Below are positions 45,401 to 54,960 of a stretch of 64,000 nt of DNA, piece by piece. The translations under genes and the position numbers were made by a program. This DNA comes from Flavobacterium petrolei (lineage in GTDB: Bacteria; Bacteroidota; Bacteroidia; Flavobacteriales; Flavobacteriaceae): NCBI RefSeq assembly GCF_003314435.2, contig NZ_QNVY02000004.1, forward strand, positions 1 to 64,000, given 5' to 3'. Within the stretch, counting starts at the first letter, position 1. Each line of letters starts with the position of its first letter. Below the pieces are notes generated by a model, which was not told the DNA's origin, searched no databases, and saw only the letters and a program-made list of their open reading frames with translations.

Positions 45401-46890
45401 ATGAAAAGTTTCTCTTTAGAAATAATACGCTGACCGATACCAAATATGGAACAAAAGGAAACTTAAACGGAAGTATTGAACATAATAATTTTACGGATTG
45501 GAAGTTAGATTTAGCCATTAATTCTAAAAGATTATTAGCATTAGATACTAAAGATAGTGAAGATGCAGCGTATTATGGTACAGCTTTTATAGATGGAAAG
45601 GCAACTATTAAGGGACCTACAAATTCCTTGTTTATAAAAGTTGAAGCTAAATCTGAGAAAGGAACTGCGGTAAAAATCCCTATAAATAATGCCGAAAGTG
45701 TTAGTGATAATATCTTTATTCATTTTGTAACGGCTAAAGAAAAATACAATCTGGAAAATGGTATTGTTGAAAACAGCAGAAATTACAACGGACTAGAATT
45801 AGAATTTGATTTCGATATTACACCTGATGCCGAAGTAGAAGTAATTCTGGATCGTAATACCGGTCACGGAATGAAAGGAAAAGGTTTTGGATCGCTTTTG
45901 TTTAAAATTAATACTTTGGGAAGATTCAATATGTGGGGAGATTTCCAGGCGTATGAAGGAACCTATAATTTTAAATACGGTGGGCTTATTGATAAGAAAT
46001 TTGAAGTAAAAAAAGGAGGTTCAATCACATGGGAAGGAAATCCTATGAAGGCGCAATTAAATCTGGAAGCAATCTATAAAACTTCAGCAAATCCTGCTGT
46101 TTTATTGGATAACTCTTCTTTTAATACTAAAGTTCCTGTTGAAGTAGTGATAGGTCTTCGAGGCGATTTAACGAGTCCTGAACCCGATTTTAATATTGAA
46201 TTTCCAACAGTAAGTAATGTTTTGAAATCAGAAATTCAATATAAATTAAACGATAAAGATGTTCGCCAGACGCAAGCGCTGTATTTACTTTCTTCGGGTG
46301 GATTCTTGAGTCCGGAAGGAGTGAATCAGTCTGATTTTTCTGGAAGTTTATTTGAAACAGCTTCGAGTATTTTAGGAGGAATCATTCAATCTGATGATGA
46401 GAAATTTAAAGTGGGACTTAATTTCATTGGTGCCGATAGACGAATAGGAAAAGAAACTGATGGAAGATTTGTTGCTACAATTTCATCCAAAATTAATGAA
46501 AGAGTGACCATCAATGGTAAACTAGGAGTTCCTTTTGGTGGAATAAATGAATCAGCAATTGTAGGTGATGTTGAAGTTTTATATAGAGTGAATGAGGACG
46601 GAACACTTAATTTACGACTTTTTAACAAAGAAAATGACATCAATTATGTTGGTCAAGGAATTGGTTACACGCAAGGTCTAGGGGTTTCTTATGAAGTTGA
46701 TTTCGATACATTTAAAGAATTTGTCAATAAAATATTTAAAAATTTAAAAATTGAGAGTTTGTCAGCTCCGGTATCGGAAGATCAAGATTCAAATTTATCT
46801 CCAGATTATATTAATTTTTCAAAATCAAAGAAAACGAATCCTGAAAAAATTAAAAAAAATCAGGAAGGTTTGATACCTGAAGAAGACTAG
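42433..46890 (+). CDS. TamB-like translocation/assembly protein (DUF490)
   Basis: 1485 residues. An N-terminal membrane anchor (MLLGLILLLLVLAIALTM) is followed by a very long run of beta-strand repeats, the AsmA/TamB bridge fold, and ends with the DUF490 C-terminal domain (VNQSDFSGSLFETASSILGG and GVSYEVDFDTFKEF). TamB-like proteins span the periplasm to carry phospholipids or assist outer-membrane protein assembly. The frame upstream of the ATG runs back to a stop at 42394 without a normal start codon yet encodes a basic stretch (KKVIKIALR) that such anchors usually carry, so the true start may be non-standard. Divergent from tsaD. Confidence 0.9.
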   Translation: MLLGLILLLLVLAIALTMPVVQTKIARYFTNSINKDFGTNITIDGVAVSVFGGVKFKKVLILDHHKDTLIYSERISTTILESKKLLNGDLIFDGLDLHGLLFNLRTYKNEKESNLDKFIKAFETGKPSSRKFLLKANKLQIFNGRFILTDDNRDNPKDLDFTKLNASVTDFLIFGPDVTTNINKMSFLDFRGLYVKNLKSKFTYSKKNIKLENLDLLTKESTLVGTVLLNYKIEDFSNFTDKVLFDIQLKSASIASNDIRYFYKEIGKNQHFYTKASIKGTLNDLKFKNLELVDDRKTRINGDINFKNLFAKKGQKFSMYAKFDKLTSSYDDLVVILPNILGTKLPSSLKKLGRFSASGTSNVSTTAVDANFSMITALGKVTSKLAIQNINVIDKASYLGNVIFDNFDIGTLLDQKDLGRVSLNIDVDGKGFKQKFLDTAIKGDISQIDYKNYNYTNIVVDGTLKSPYYKGQISVNDPNLSMNFDGLLDLSKKDSRYDFHINVENADLYKLKLMKDSVSVFKGDVVVQASGNNIENFQGNVYINKTSYKNAKDTYNFDDFAINSTFDSNRVRTITVNSPDIVQGEIVGKYEFNQLENLVKNSLGSLYTNFKPSKVKKGQFLKFNFSIYNKIIEIFYPEISIGSNTIVKGSINSDNQEFKLNFNSPQIIAANNTLDNIRVSVDNKNPLYNAYIELDSIKTKYYKIRDFSLINVTMKDTLFFRSEFKGGPKAEDYYNLNLYHTINKDNNNVVGISKSEVKFKDYLWFLNENETPDNQIVFDKSFKNFDIDNIILSHEDQSISLAGVFKDTTIKDLKLSFKDVDLNQITPVNEKFVVHGNINGEVNFKQNNDVYQPTASIIIDKLNVNKTDLGTLNFNIEGDESLRKFNINSNLENENVDLFKADGSFEIVNKETILDLQLKFDKFNIATLNSLGGEVLSNIRGYISGNSTIEGNLKKPNISGRLYLDAAGITIPYLNVDYGLSDNTIIDLTDEKFLFRNNTLTDTKYGTKGNLNGSIEHNNFTDWKLDLAINSKRLLALDTKDSEDAAYYGTAFIDGKATIKGPTNSLFIKVEAKSEKGTAVKIPINNAESVSDNIFIHFVTAKEKYNLENGIVENSRNYNGLELEFDFDITPDAEVEVILDRNTGHGMKGKGFGSLLFKINTLGRFNMWGDFQAYEGTYNFKYGGLIDKKFEVKKGGSITWEGNPMKAQLNLEAIYKTSANPAVLLDNSSFNTKVPVEVVIGLRGDLTSPEPDFNIEFPTVSNVLKSEIQYKLNDKDVRQTQALYLLSSGGFLSPEGVNQSDFSGSLFETASSILGGIIQSDDEKFKVGLNFIGADRRIGKETDGRFVATISSKINERVTINGKLGVPFGGINESAIVGDVEVLYRVNEDGTLNLRLFNKENDINYVGQGIGYTQGLGVSYEVDFDTFKEFVNKIFKNLKIESLSAPVSEDQDSNLSPDYINFSKSKKTNPEKIKKNQEGLIPEED

Positions 46891-47245
46891 TTATAACACT
46901 TTGGACTTGGAGGTAATATCATTTTGAATTGAAAAAAAGTGACGCCTCAAACTGTTTTGCAGTAAACCAAAACGCACATACTTAAATCCACAATTTTTTT
47001 TTAGATCCAAACAGGAAAAAACTTTATCATTTCTTGCTAATAAATTATGCAGTATATCGACTCGTTTAATAGTGAAAAAACAGACGAATTGTTAATTGTT
47101 AAATAAAAGTTGGTTATTTTTCAATTTTGTTAAATAAAAAATCAATTTATTTAGTTTTCTCAAAAACTTATCAACGAAAACGTTTGAATTCATAATGCTT
47201 TACTAATTTATTAAAAACACAGCCTTGAAAGTGGTTAATGTTTGC
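46891..47245. other. AT-rich intergenic region before pfkA
   Basis: No coding sequence or RNA recognised. The right end merges into a promoter for pfkA. Confidence 0.4.
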
Positions 47246-47253
47246 TAATTTTA
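47225..47253 (+). promoter_or_regulatory. Candidate pfkA promoter
   Basis: TTG (47225-47227), 18 bases, then TAATTTTA (47246-47253), 7/8 match to TAnnTTTG. The transcript would start near 47260, just before the ATG at 47272. Confidence 0.45.
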
Positions 47254-47271
47254 CGCTTTAATACTTAAATA

Positions 47272-48258
47272 ATGCCAAAAACAATAAAAAAAGTTGGTGT
47301 TCTAACCTCGGGAGGAGACTCACCAGGAATGAACGCAGCAATTCGCTCAGTTGTTCGTACTTGTGCTTATCATAACATAGAATGTATAGGAATTTATAGA
47401 GGATATCAGGGAATGATTGAAGGAGACTTCAAAGAAATGGGACCTCGAAGCGTCAACAACATTGTAAATAAAGGAGGGACGATTTTAAAATCAGCTCGAT
47501 CTTTAGAATTCAAAACTCCAGAAGGAAGAAAGAAAGCATATGAAAATCTTACTAAAGCCGGAATAGATGCTTTAGTGGTAATAGGTGGTGATGGGACTTT
47601 TACAGGAGGGTTACTGTTCAATACGGAGTTTAATTTTCCAGTGATGGGAATTCCGGGAACTATTGATAATGATATTTTTGGAACCAGTCACACCTTAGGA
47701 TACGATACCGCACTGAATACCGTAGTAGAAGTAATTGACAAAATTAGAGATACTGCGAGTTCCCACAACCGTTTATTCTTTGTAGAGGTGATGGGTAGAG
47801 ATGCCGGTCATATCGCTTTGAATGCCGGTATAGGAGCAGGAGCAGAGGAAATTCTGATCCCAGAAGAAGATTTAGGTTTAGACCGATTATTGGAATCTTT
47901 GCAAAAAAGTAAAGCTTCAGGTAAATCATCCAGTATTGTCGTTATTGCTGAAGGAGATAAAATAGGTAAAAATGTATTCGAATTAAAAGATTACGTTGAA
48001 GCTAATTTGCCAGAATATGATGTTAGAGTTTCTGTTTTGGGTCACATGCAACGTGGTGGTTCGCCTTCGTGTTTTGATAGAGTTTTAGCTAGTAGATTAG
48101 GTGTAAAAGCTGTTGAATCTTTGATAGAAGGAAAATCGAATTATATGGTCGGATTGCAAAATGATAAAGTTTCGTTGACACCTTTGGAACAAGCAATCAA
48201 AGGCAAAACAGAGATTGATAGAGAGTTATTAAGAGTTTCAGACATTATGTCTACATAA
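47272..48258 (+). CDS. pfkA: ATP-dependent 6-phosphofructokinase
   Basis: 328 residues, the standard bacterial length. Motifs: GVLTSGGDSPGMNAAIRSVV (ATP site, residues 9-28), VIGGDGTFTGG, the catalytic PGTIDNDIFGT, and the substrate-side EVMGRDAGHIAL and GHMQRGGSP. Commits fructose-6-phosphate to glycolysis. Next to gapA (75 bases apart) and a GlcNAc-kinase-like gene, so it belongs to a small sugar-metabolism cluster. Gly in GGDGT (rather than the PPi-type Asp change) favours ATP as the phosphate donor. Confidence 0.97.
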   Translation: MPKTIKKVGVLTSGGDSPGMNAAIRSVVRTCAYHNIECIGIYRGYQGMIEGDFKEMGPRSVNNIVNKGGTILKSARSLEFKTPEGRKKAYENLTKAGIDALVVIGGDGTFTGGLLFNTEFNFPVMGIPGTIDNDIFGTSHTLGYDTALNTVVEVIDKIRDTASSHNRLFFVEVMGRDAGHIALNAGIGAGAEEILIPEEDLGLDRLLESLQKSKASGKSSSIVVIAEGDKIGKNVFELKDYVEANLPEYDVRVSVLGHMQRGGSPSCFDRVLASRLGVKAVESLIEGKSNYMVGLQNDKVSLTPLEQAIKGKTEIDRELLRVSDIMST

Positions 48259-48327
48259 GTGGTTAAAGTTTATTGTGAGGAAATTAGACTTTATATGAAG
48301 TTAATATAAAATAAACAAAAAAATTAA

Positions 48328-49338
<1,011 letters not shown>

Positions 49339-49352
49339 TTCTATATATTTAC

Positions 49353-49390
49353 AAATCCCGTTATCTTTATTTTAACGGGATTTTATTTTT
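49353..49390 (+). terminator. gapA terminator
   Basis: AAATCCCGTTA pairs with TAACGGGATTT, followed by a T-rich tract, 15 bases after gapA. Confidence 0.9.
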
Positions 49391-49469
49391 TATTACTTTT
49401 TTAAAGTAGATGTTTTCCGTTTAACGCAATTAGAAAACAGCTAACTCCGAAACCAAAAACCAAAAAAAA

Positions 49470-50321
49470 ATGAGATTAATAGTTGATAGTGGTTCTACAA
49501 AAGCTGATTGGATTGCAGTAGATGACAATGGCAAAGTATTGTTTACAACACAAACATTAGGATTGAATCCTGAAGTTCTTGAAGCAGATGAAATAGTTGA
49601 ACGTTTAAATGATCGATTTGATATTTTACAAAATAAAAAGAATGCAACTCATTTGTTCTTTTATGGTGCCGGTTGTGGTACTGATAAAATGAAAATTACA
49701 CTTTCGCAAGTATTCCAAAAGTATTTTCCTAATGCTATTATTGATGTGAAAGAAGATACTTATGCAGCCGTTTATGCAACAACTCCAAAAGGAGAGAAAG
49801 CAATTGTTTCTATATTGGGAACAGGTTCAAACTGCAGCTATTTTGATGGTAAAGAATTGCACCAAAAAGTACAATCTTTAGGCTATATTGCTATGGATGA
49901 TTGTAGTGGAAATGTTTTTGGAAAAGAATTAATAAGAAAATATTATTTCAATAAAATGCCAAAGGAACTGGCAGCTGAATTTGAAAAAGAATATGATTTA
50001 GATCCGGATGCTATAAAAAGCAAACTGTATAAAGAACCAAATCCCAATGCTTATTTAGCGACTTTTGCAAAATTTTTAATTCAGCATAAAGAAACAGAAT
50101 TCTGCAGAAAAATTATTTTCAAAGGAATGAAGTCTTTTGTAAAAAATTACATCAAACAATATGAAAACTGCAAAGAGGTTCCTGTGCATTTTGTAGGCTC
50201 TATTGCTTTTTATTTGAAAGAAGAATTACAAGAAACTTTTGATAAATATGAACTGCAATTAGGTAATGTTTTAAGAAGACCTATTGACGGACTTATTGCG
50301 TACCACATAGCAAATAAATAG
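49470..50321 (+). CDS. BadF/BadG/BcrA/BcrD-type ATPase, GlcNAc kinase-like
   Basis: 283 residues with the ASKHA fold: RLIVDSGSTKADWIAVDD (phosphate-1) at the N-terminus, IVSILGTGSNCSYFDG (phosphate-2) near residue 112, and the adenosine-side VHFVGSIAFYLKEELQE late. The family includes N-acetylglucosamine kinases and cell-wall amino-sugar kinases. Given neighbouring glycolytic genes and the cell-wall amidases nearby, recycling of GlcNAc or MurNAc is plausible; the exact sugar is not proven. Confidence 0.85.
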   Translation: MRLIVDSGSTKADWIAVDDNGKVLFTTQTLGLNPEVLEADEIVERLNDRFDILQNKKNATHLFFYGAGCGTDKMKITLSQVFQKYFPNAIIDVKEDTYAAVYATTPKGEKAIVSILGTGSNCSYFDGKELHQKVQSLGYIAMDDCSGNVFGKELIRKYYFNKMPKELAAEFEKEYDLDPDAIKSKLYKEPNPNAYLATFAKFLIQHKETEFCRKIIFKGMKSFVKNYIKQYENCKEVPVHFVGSIAFYLKEELQETFDKYELQLGNVLRRPIDGLIAYHIANK

Positions 50322-50352
50322 TTTTAGCTGGTAAAATTCAGTTTTTAACTAA

Positions 50353-50404
50353 AAAAAATCACTAATAATTTACTTGGTTAAAAGTAAATTGTAAGTGATT
50401 TTTT
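50353..50404. terminator. Bidirectional terminator between convergent genes
   Basis: A long, nearly perfect inverted repeat (50353-50374 with 50382-50404), A tract on the left and T tract on the right, between the plus gene ending 50321 and the minus gene ending 50473. Confidence 0.88.
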
Positions 50405-50472
50405 GATTTAATATTATTTGAAATAGTTCTAAACGGAATGTATATTGCTTAACTCAATGTTGTTATTGAATA

Positions 50473-50853
50473 TTAAAGTATTGCAATCATTGAAATTTCT
50501 ACATTTACGTTTTTTGGCAAACAAGCCACTTGAACCGTTTCACGAGCTGGAGCAATTTTTTCGTTAAAATAAGAACCGTAAACAGAGTTTATTTTTCCAA
50601 AATCATTCATGTCTATAATGAAGATTGTTGCTTTTACAACGTTATCAAATGTCATTTCTGCTGCTTCCAAAACTGCTTTCATGTTTTGCATCACTTGTTC
50701 CGTTTCCAATTCGATGGTTTCTGTAATCAATTCTCCAGATACTGGATTTATCGCAATTTGACCTGAAGTGTAAAGTGTATTTCCTTTAAGAACAGCTTGG
50801 TTATAAGGTCCAATTGGAGCCGGAGCATTTTCTGTTAAAATTATTTTTTTCAT
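50473..50853 (-). CDS. RidA (YjgF/YER057c/UK114) family enamine/imine deaminase
   Basis: 126 residues from the ATG at 50853; upstream TTG at 50892 adds a tail foreign to the family. Features: APAPIGPYNQAVL (residues 10-22), YTSGQIAINPVSGEL, and the closing RETVQVACLPKNVNVEISMIA with the Arg that binds the substrate carboxylate. Hydrolyses reactive 2-aminoacrylate and related imines in the cytoplasm. Single gene downstream of lptD on the same strand (62-base gap). Confidence 0.95.
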   Translation of the reverse strand: MKKIILTENAPAPIGPYNQAVLKGNTLYTSGQIAINPVSGELITETIELETEQVMQNMKAVLEAAEMTFDNVVKATIFIIDMNDFGKINSVYGSYFNEKIAPARETVQVACLPKNVNVEISMIAIL

Positions 50854-50915
50854 AAAAGTAAGCTTGTCTAAAGTTAAAAAACGTAGTGTCAATTAGTATT
50901 TAATATGGAATAGAA

Positions 50916-53612
50916 TTATCTATTTATCGTGCTTCTTTTGTCCCATTTGATGTCGCTCAGTACGCCTGATTTTATTCCAATGAAGAACCCCCAATTGGCA
51001 TTGGTACCAAACGGAGACCAGTTGAAATCCATTCTCCAGCTTAACAAATCTCTTTCAAAACGGAGTTGTGTAAATGTAACGCCTTTTTGAACAAAATCGT
51101 AACCTGTAGAAACGCCTGCTTTCCATTTAGGAGTTATGTCCGCATTAGCAGAAATCATTATCGAGTTCCCAATTATTTGATTTTCTCGGTTGTTATTCCC
51201 GTACGTTAATGAATAGGCGAATGTCATGTCCCACGGTAATTTAGAGTTGAAAAATTCAGAAATTTTATCTTCGCCGTCAGTCTCTTCTTCATCTTCAAAT
51301 TGGCTTCTTCTGCTATCTCCTAAATCAGTATTTGTACCAAATAAATCATCCTCACGACCACCATTTCGCTGACTTTGAACATTTTTATCTTTTTTATCGT
51401 CTTTACCTTTACTCGAAAGAGAATAATTTAAGGTCATATTAGAACTCGTCATTCTAAAAAGACTCCCACCATTATCAATATTAAAAACATTAATTCGGTT
51501 TCCGGAATTGTCAATGGCATAAGGATCTAATGTTGCCCCAAAATTTACATTCATTTTATTATCCAGTAAAGTTGTTCCACCGCTAACTCGTATTGGTGAA
51601 AAAGCTAGAGAAGTTACTCCGTCTGCATCCAGATTATAGGATGTAGAAAGATTTAAGTTATTAAGTAGCATTATTTTTTTGGGCTCTACTTTTGTACTGT
51701 CTTTATCAGTTACTTTAGCCTCAAATGTGTTGCTTAAATCAAAACCTAAGGTATTAGAATTGTTTAAACCAGGAGCACCAAAAATTCCATTTTCAAACCG
51801 AGTATATTGTTTGTTTATTGTACCAGTAGCGTCAGATGCGTAGGTATCATAATATTTTTCAAAACTAGGAGTGTAACCATACGATACCGACGGTCTCATG
51901 ACGTGTCTTATAGATTTGATTTTTTTGTCATTACCAAAATTAAAAGTTCCATATATCGTGGTTCCCACGCTTGAGGAGAACGAATACGTTCTAAAAGCGT
52001 CAAATCCATTGATGGTTTTATCAATAACTTTACTTTGGTCTACATCATAACTTCTTTCAATTGTTTTGGTATACCAAATTTCCTCGTAATTTAAAGATGA
52101 TGAAGCACTAAAATATTTAAATAATTTAAAATTCGTACTTAATGGAATGCTGTGTTGGAAACCAACTTTTGCATCGCGGAACATTTGAGGTTTAAAAAAC
52201 AAAGAATCAGAGGTAACAATACTGTTTCGTCCGTTTAAATTGTATTGTAAGTTGATGTTTTTTAACAAACCTTTTCGAACTCCATCTTTACCCACAAATG
52301 GATAAATTCGGTCAACACTCAACTGTAAGGTTGGCAAAGTCATATTAATTTCTTCGGTTTGCGTATTTTGTGAATGTGTTGCAGTCAACGACATTCTTAC
52401 TTGAGGAACTGATGTAAAAGTTTTTGAATACGATATCGATGAACTCAAAGTATTGTTCAGGTTTGATCCAATATTAACCTGATTGATGGATTGCCGGAAA
52501 TACTTGCTGCTTCCCAGATTCACAGATGCTGAAAAACTGGAATTAGGATTTGATTTAGAGTCTTTCGAATGTGACCATTGTATGTTGTAAATGTTTTGCT
52601 TCAAATAATCTGGATAGCCTCTTTCGCTGGTGATTAAATTTTCAAATCGAACATTCAGGTTTCCTCTGTAGTTGTATCGTTTAGCATAGCTGGATTCAAA
52701 ACGTAATCCATAGCTTCCGTTGGTGTAATAATCCCCTAAAACCGTTAAATCATAATTATCGCTTAGCGCAAAATAATATCCCAAATTTTGAAGTGAAAAT
52801 CCTCGATTATTTGAGTCATTGTAACTGGGTAAAATCAACCCGGAAATACTGGTTTCCTTGCTCATTGGAAAAAAAGCGAAGGGTAATGCAATTGGAGTTG
52901 GTACGTTTGCGATAACCATATTGGTCAAACCGGTAACTACTTTTTTGCCTGGAATAAATTTTACTTTATTTGTTTGGAAATAATATTCGGGATTATCTAC
53001 ATCTTTAGAAGTTGTAAATCGGGCTCCTTTTAGAAAATAAACCGAGTCATTCTCTTTCTTTGTTATGGCTGCTTTTATTTTAAATTCACCTTGGTCAGAC
53101 CTTGAATTCCAAATTAAAGCTTTCTTTGTTTTAAAGTTAAACCGAATAGAATCAGGTTCAATGACATTGGCGCCTTGTTTGAAATTTGGATATTGAGTGT
53201 AAGTGCCTGTTGAATCTTTGATACGTCCCGCATAAACTTCATTTTTTTCATAATCCATAACGATTATTCCCGACTTCAGTTCAACGTCTTGATAGTACAA
53301 TTCTGCTTGGTCATAAAGAGTTATAATTTTTTTCTTCTGATCAATCTTAGCATAGTTATCTGCTTTGTATCTCACTTTACCGTCGAGAAATGCTTTTTTA
53401 GGTTTTATGCTGTCGATTTTGATTGTATCGGTATCTTTTTCAACAGTTAAAATAGGAGTTTTACTTTTCGTAATACTTTTTTTTGTACTATCTATTTGTT
53501 TAGTAGGGGATATAGCCGTCTTTTTTTTAGGGATATCTTGAGAATATAATTTACCGGACCCAAGTGACAGGAAAATTGATAATAAAACGATATTAAATAA
53601 GTTTGTATACAA
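50916..53612 (-). CDS. lptD: LPS-assembly outer-membrane protein LptD
   Basis: 898 residues from a TTG at 53612, which gives a normal signal peptide (about LYTNLFNIVLLSIFLSLGSG...YSQ). A longer frame to a TTG at 53663 is rejected because that TTG is a promoter -33 element and its -7 element lies within the extra sequence. The N-terminal OstA/LptA-like beta domain (about 95-240: RYKADNYAKIDQKKKIITLY, EPDSIRFNFKTKKALIW) is followed by an about 26-strand barrel domain with Bacteroidota LptD features (PIALPFAFFPMSKETSISGL). Inserts lipopolysaccharide into the outer leaflet. Divergent from the amidase pair. Confidence 0.88.
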   Translation of the reverse strand: MYTNLFNIVLLSIFLSLGSGKLYSQDIPKKKTAISPTKQIDSTKKSITKSKTPILTVEKDTDTIKIDSIKPKKAFLDGKVRYKADNYAKIDQKKKIITLYDQAELYYQDVELKSGIIVMDYEKNEVYAGRIKDSTGTYTQYPNFKQGANVIEPDSIRFNFKTKKALIWNSRSDQGEFKIKAAITKKENDSVYFLKGARFTTSKDVDNPEYYFQTNKVKFIPGKKVVTGLTNMVIANVPTPIALPFAFFPMSKETSISGLILPSYNDSNNRGFSLQNLGYYFALSDNYDLTVLGDYYTNGSYGLRFESSYAKRYNYRGNLNVRFENLITSERGYPDYLKQNIYNIQWSHSKDSKSNPNSSFSASVNLGSSKYFRQSINQVNIGSNLNNTLSSSISYSKTFTSVPQVRMSLTATHSQNTQTEEINMTLPTLQLSVDRIYPFVGKDGVRKGLLKNINLQYNLNGRNSIVTSDSLFFKPQMFRDAKVGFQHSIPLSTNFKLFKYFSASSSLNYEEIWYTKTIERSYDVDQSKVIDKTINGFDAFRTYSFSSSVGTTIYGTFNFGNDKKIKSIRHVMRPSVSYGYTPSFEKYYDTYASDATGTINKQYTRFENGIFGAPGLNNSNTLGFDLSNTFEAKVTDKDSTKVEPKKIMLLNNLNLSTSYNLDADGVTSLAFSPIRVSGGTTLLDNKMNVNFGATLDPYAIDNSGNRINVFNIDNGGSLFRMTSSNMTLNYSLSSKGKDDKKDKNVQSQRNGGREDDLFGTNTDLGDSRRSQFEDEEETDGEDKISEFFNSKLPWDMTFAYSLTYGNNNRENQIIGNSIMISANADITPKWKAGVSTGYDFVQKGVTFTQLRFERDLLSWRMDFNWSPFGTNANWGFFIGIKSGVLSDIKWDKRSTINR

Positions 53613-53632
53613 AGGTTTAAATGCTATTTTTG

Positions 53633-53663
53633 TAAAATTATGGCCTGTTTTTTGACATGTCAA
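53633..53663 (-). promoter_or_regulatory. lptD promoter
   Basis: Minus strand: TTG (53663-53661), 20 bases, then TAATTTTA (53640-53633), a 7/8 match to TAnnTTTG. The transcript would start near 53626, only about 15 bases before the TTG start at 53612. Confidence 0.5.
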
Positions 53664-53746
53664 ACTTACATATTATTTTTTGTCAAAAATAGTCAAATAA
53701 ATAAATTTATAACGGTAGTGTTTTAATTAAATTAACTTATAGCTTT

Positions 53747-54913
53747 ATGCGCAAAACATATAAAATTAAAAGAATATTAACTTTTATTTTGATAATATTT
53801 TCGGTAATTGGGTATGGTCAATCCAATAATTTTAAGGTGACTTTAGATGCAGGTCATGGAGCGCATGATTTTGGTGCTGTTTATGAAGGGCGAGTTGAAA
53901 AAAACATTGCTTTGGCAGTAGTTTTAAAAGTTGGAAAAATATTAGCAGCTACTCCACAAATGGAGGTAAATTATACTCGAAAAACAGATGTATTTATTGA
54001 TCTGATCGAAAGAGCTAATATTGCCAATAGATTTAATGCCAATATTTTTGTTTCCATTCATTGTAACGCTAATAGAAACACTGCTGCTGATGGTACTGAA
54101 ACCTACGTAATGGGTTTGAGTAAAGTGGCATCAAACTTAGAAGCGGCCAAAAAAGAGAACTCCGTAATTACATTAGAGAAAGATTACAAACAAAAATATG
54201 AAGGATTTGATCCCAACTCTCCGGAAACGATGATTGGAATGACTTTGATGCAAGAGGAATACTTAGATAACAGTATTTCGCTTGCAAGTAAAGTAGAAGA
54301 CTCTTTTGAAGATCTTGGTAAAAAAATTAGAGGTGGCGGAGTAAAACAAGCTCCTTTTATGGTGCTTCACAAGGCATATATGCCAAGAGTATTAATAGAA
54401 ATGGGTTTTATCTCTAATACTATTGAAGGAAATAAATTAAATTCAGAAGAAGGACAGGATGAAATTGCCAAAGCCATTGCAGATGCGATTATTAGCTATA
54501 AAAAGGAATATTATGGTAGTGGTGAGACAGAAATTTTTGAAGAAAGACCTTCACAAAAAATTAATGAAAAACCAATAAGAGATACGGTTACTCCAGCAAA
54601 ACCAAAAACGATTTCTCAAACGGTGGAGGCAACGCAAACTAAAAAAATGGTTGATAACTCTAAACCGATATTCAAAGTACAACTTTCGGCAAGCATAAAA
54701 AGGATGGAATTGATTCCTAGAAATTTCAATGGGCTAAAAAATATTTCTGTAGCCTATGAAAATAGAGTTTACAAGTATATGTACGGAGAAACTGCTGATT
54801 ATGATGAAGCAAAAAAGCAATTAAGCGAAGCAAAAGATAAAGGTTATAATACTGCTTTTTTGATAGCTTTCAAAAACGGAGAAAAAATCAACATTCAGGA
54901 TGCTCTAAAATAA
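53747..54913 (+). CDS. N-acetylmuramoyl-L-alanine amidase with SPOR-like domain, copy 1
   Basis: 388 residues. A signal peptide is followed by an Amidase_3 catalytic domain (about 27-225) with zinc/catalytic motifs VTLDAGHGAHDFGAVYEG (His, Glu), SIHCNANRN, and a late IEMGFISNTIEG (Glu). A Pro/Lys/Thr linker leads to a C-terminal SPOR-like domain (about 305-388; FKVQLSASIKR and AKDKGYNTAFLIAF), which binds denuded glycan strands at septa. It cleaves the MurNAc-peptide amide bond in the periplasm, probably during division. A second copy follows 47 bases on. Confidence 0.93.
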   Translation: MRKTYKIKRILTFILIIFSVIGYGQSNNFKVTLDAGHGAHDFGAVYEGRVEKNIALAVVLKVGKILAATPQMEVNYTRKTDVFIDLIERANIANRFNANIFVSIHCNANRNTAADGTETYVMGLSKVASNLEAAKKENSVITLEKDYKQKYEGFDPNSPETMIGMTLMQEEYLDNSISLASKVEDSFEDLGKKIRGGGVKQAPFMVLHKAYMPRVLIEMGFISNTIEGNKLNSEEGQDEIAKAIADAIISYKKEYYGSGETEIFEERPSQKINEKPIRDTVTPAKPKTISQTVEATQTKKMVDNSKPIFKVQLSASIKRMELIPRNFNGLKNISVAYENRVYKYMYGETADYDEAKKQLSEAKDKGYNTAFLIAFKNGEKINIQDALK

Positions 54914-54960
54914 TAGCAGTTACTTTTATGTTATAATTAGAAAACACACCTACCTATATT

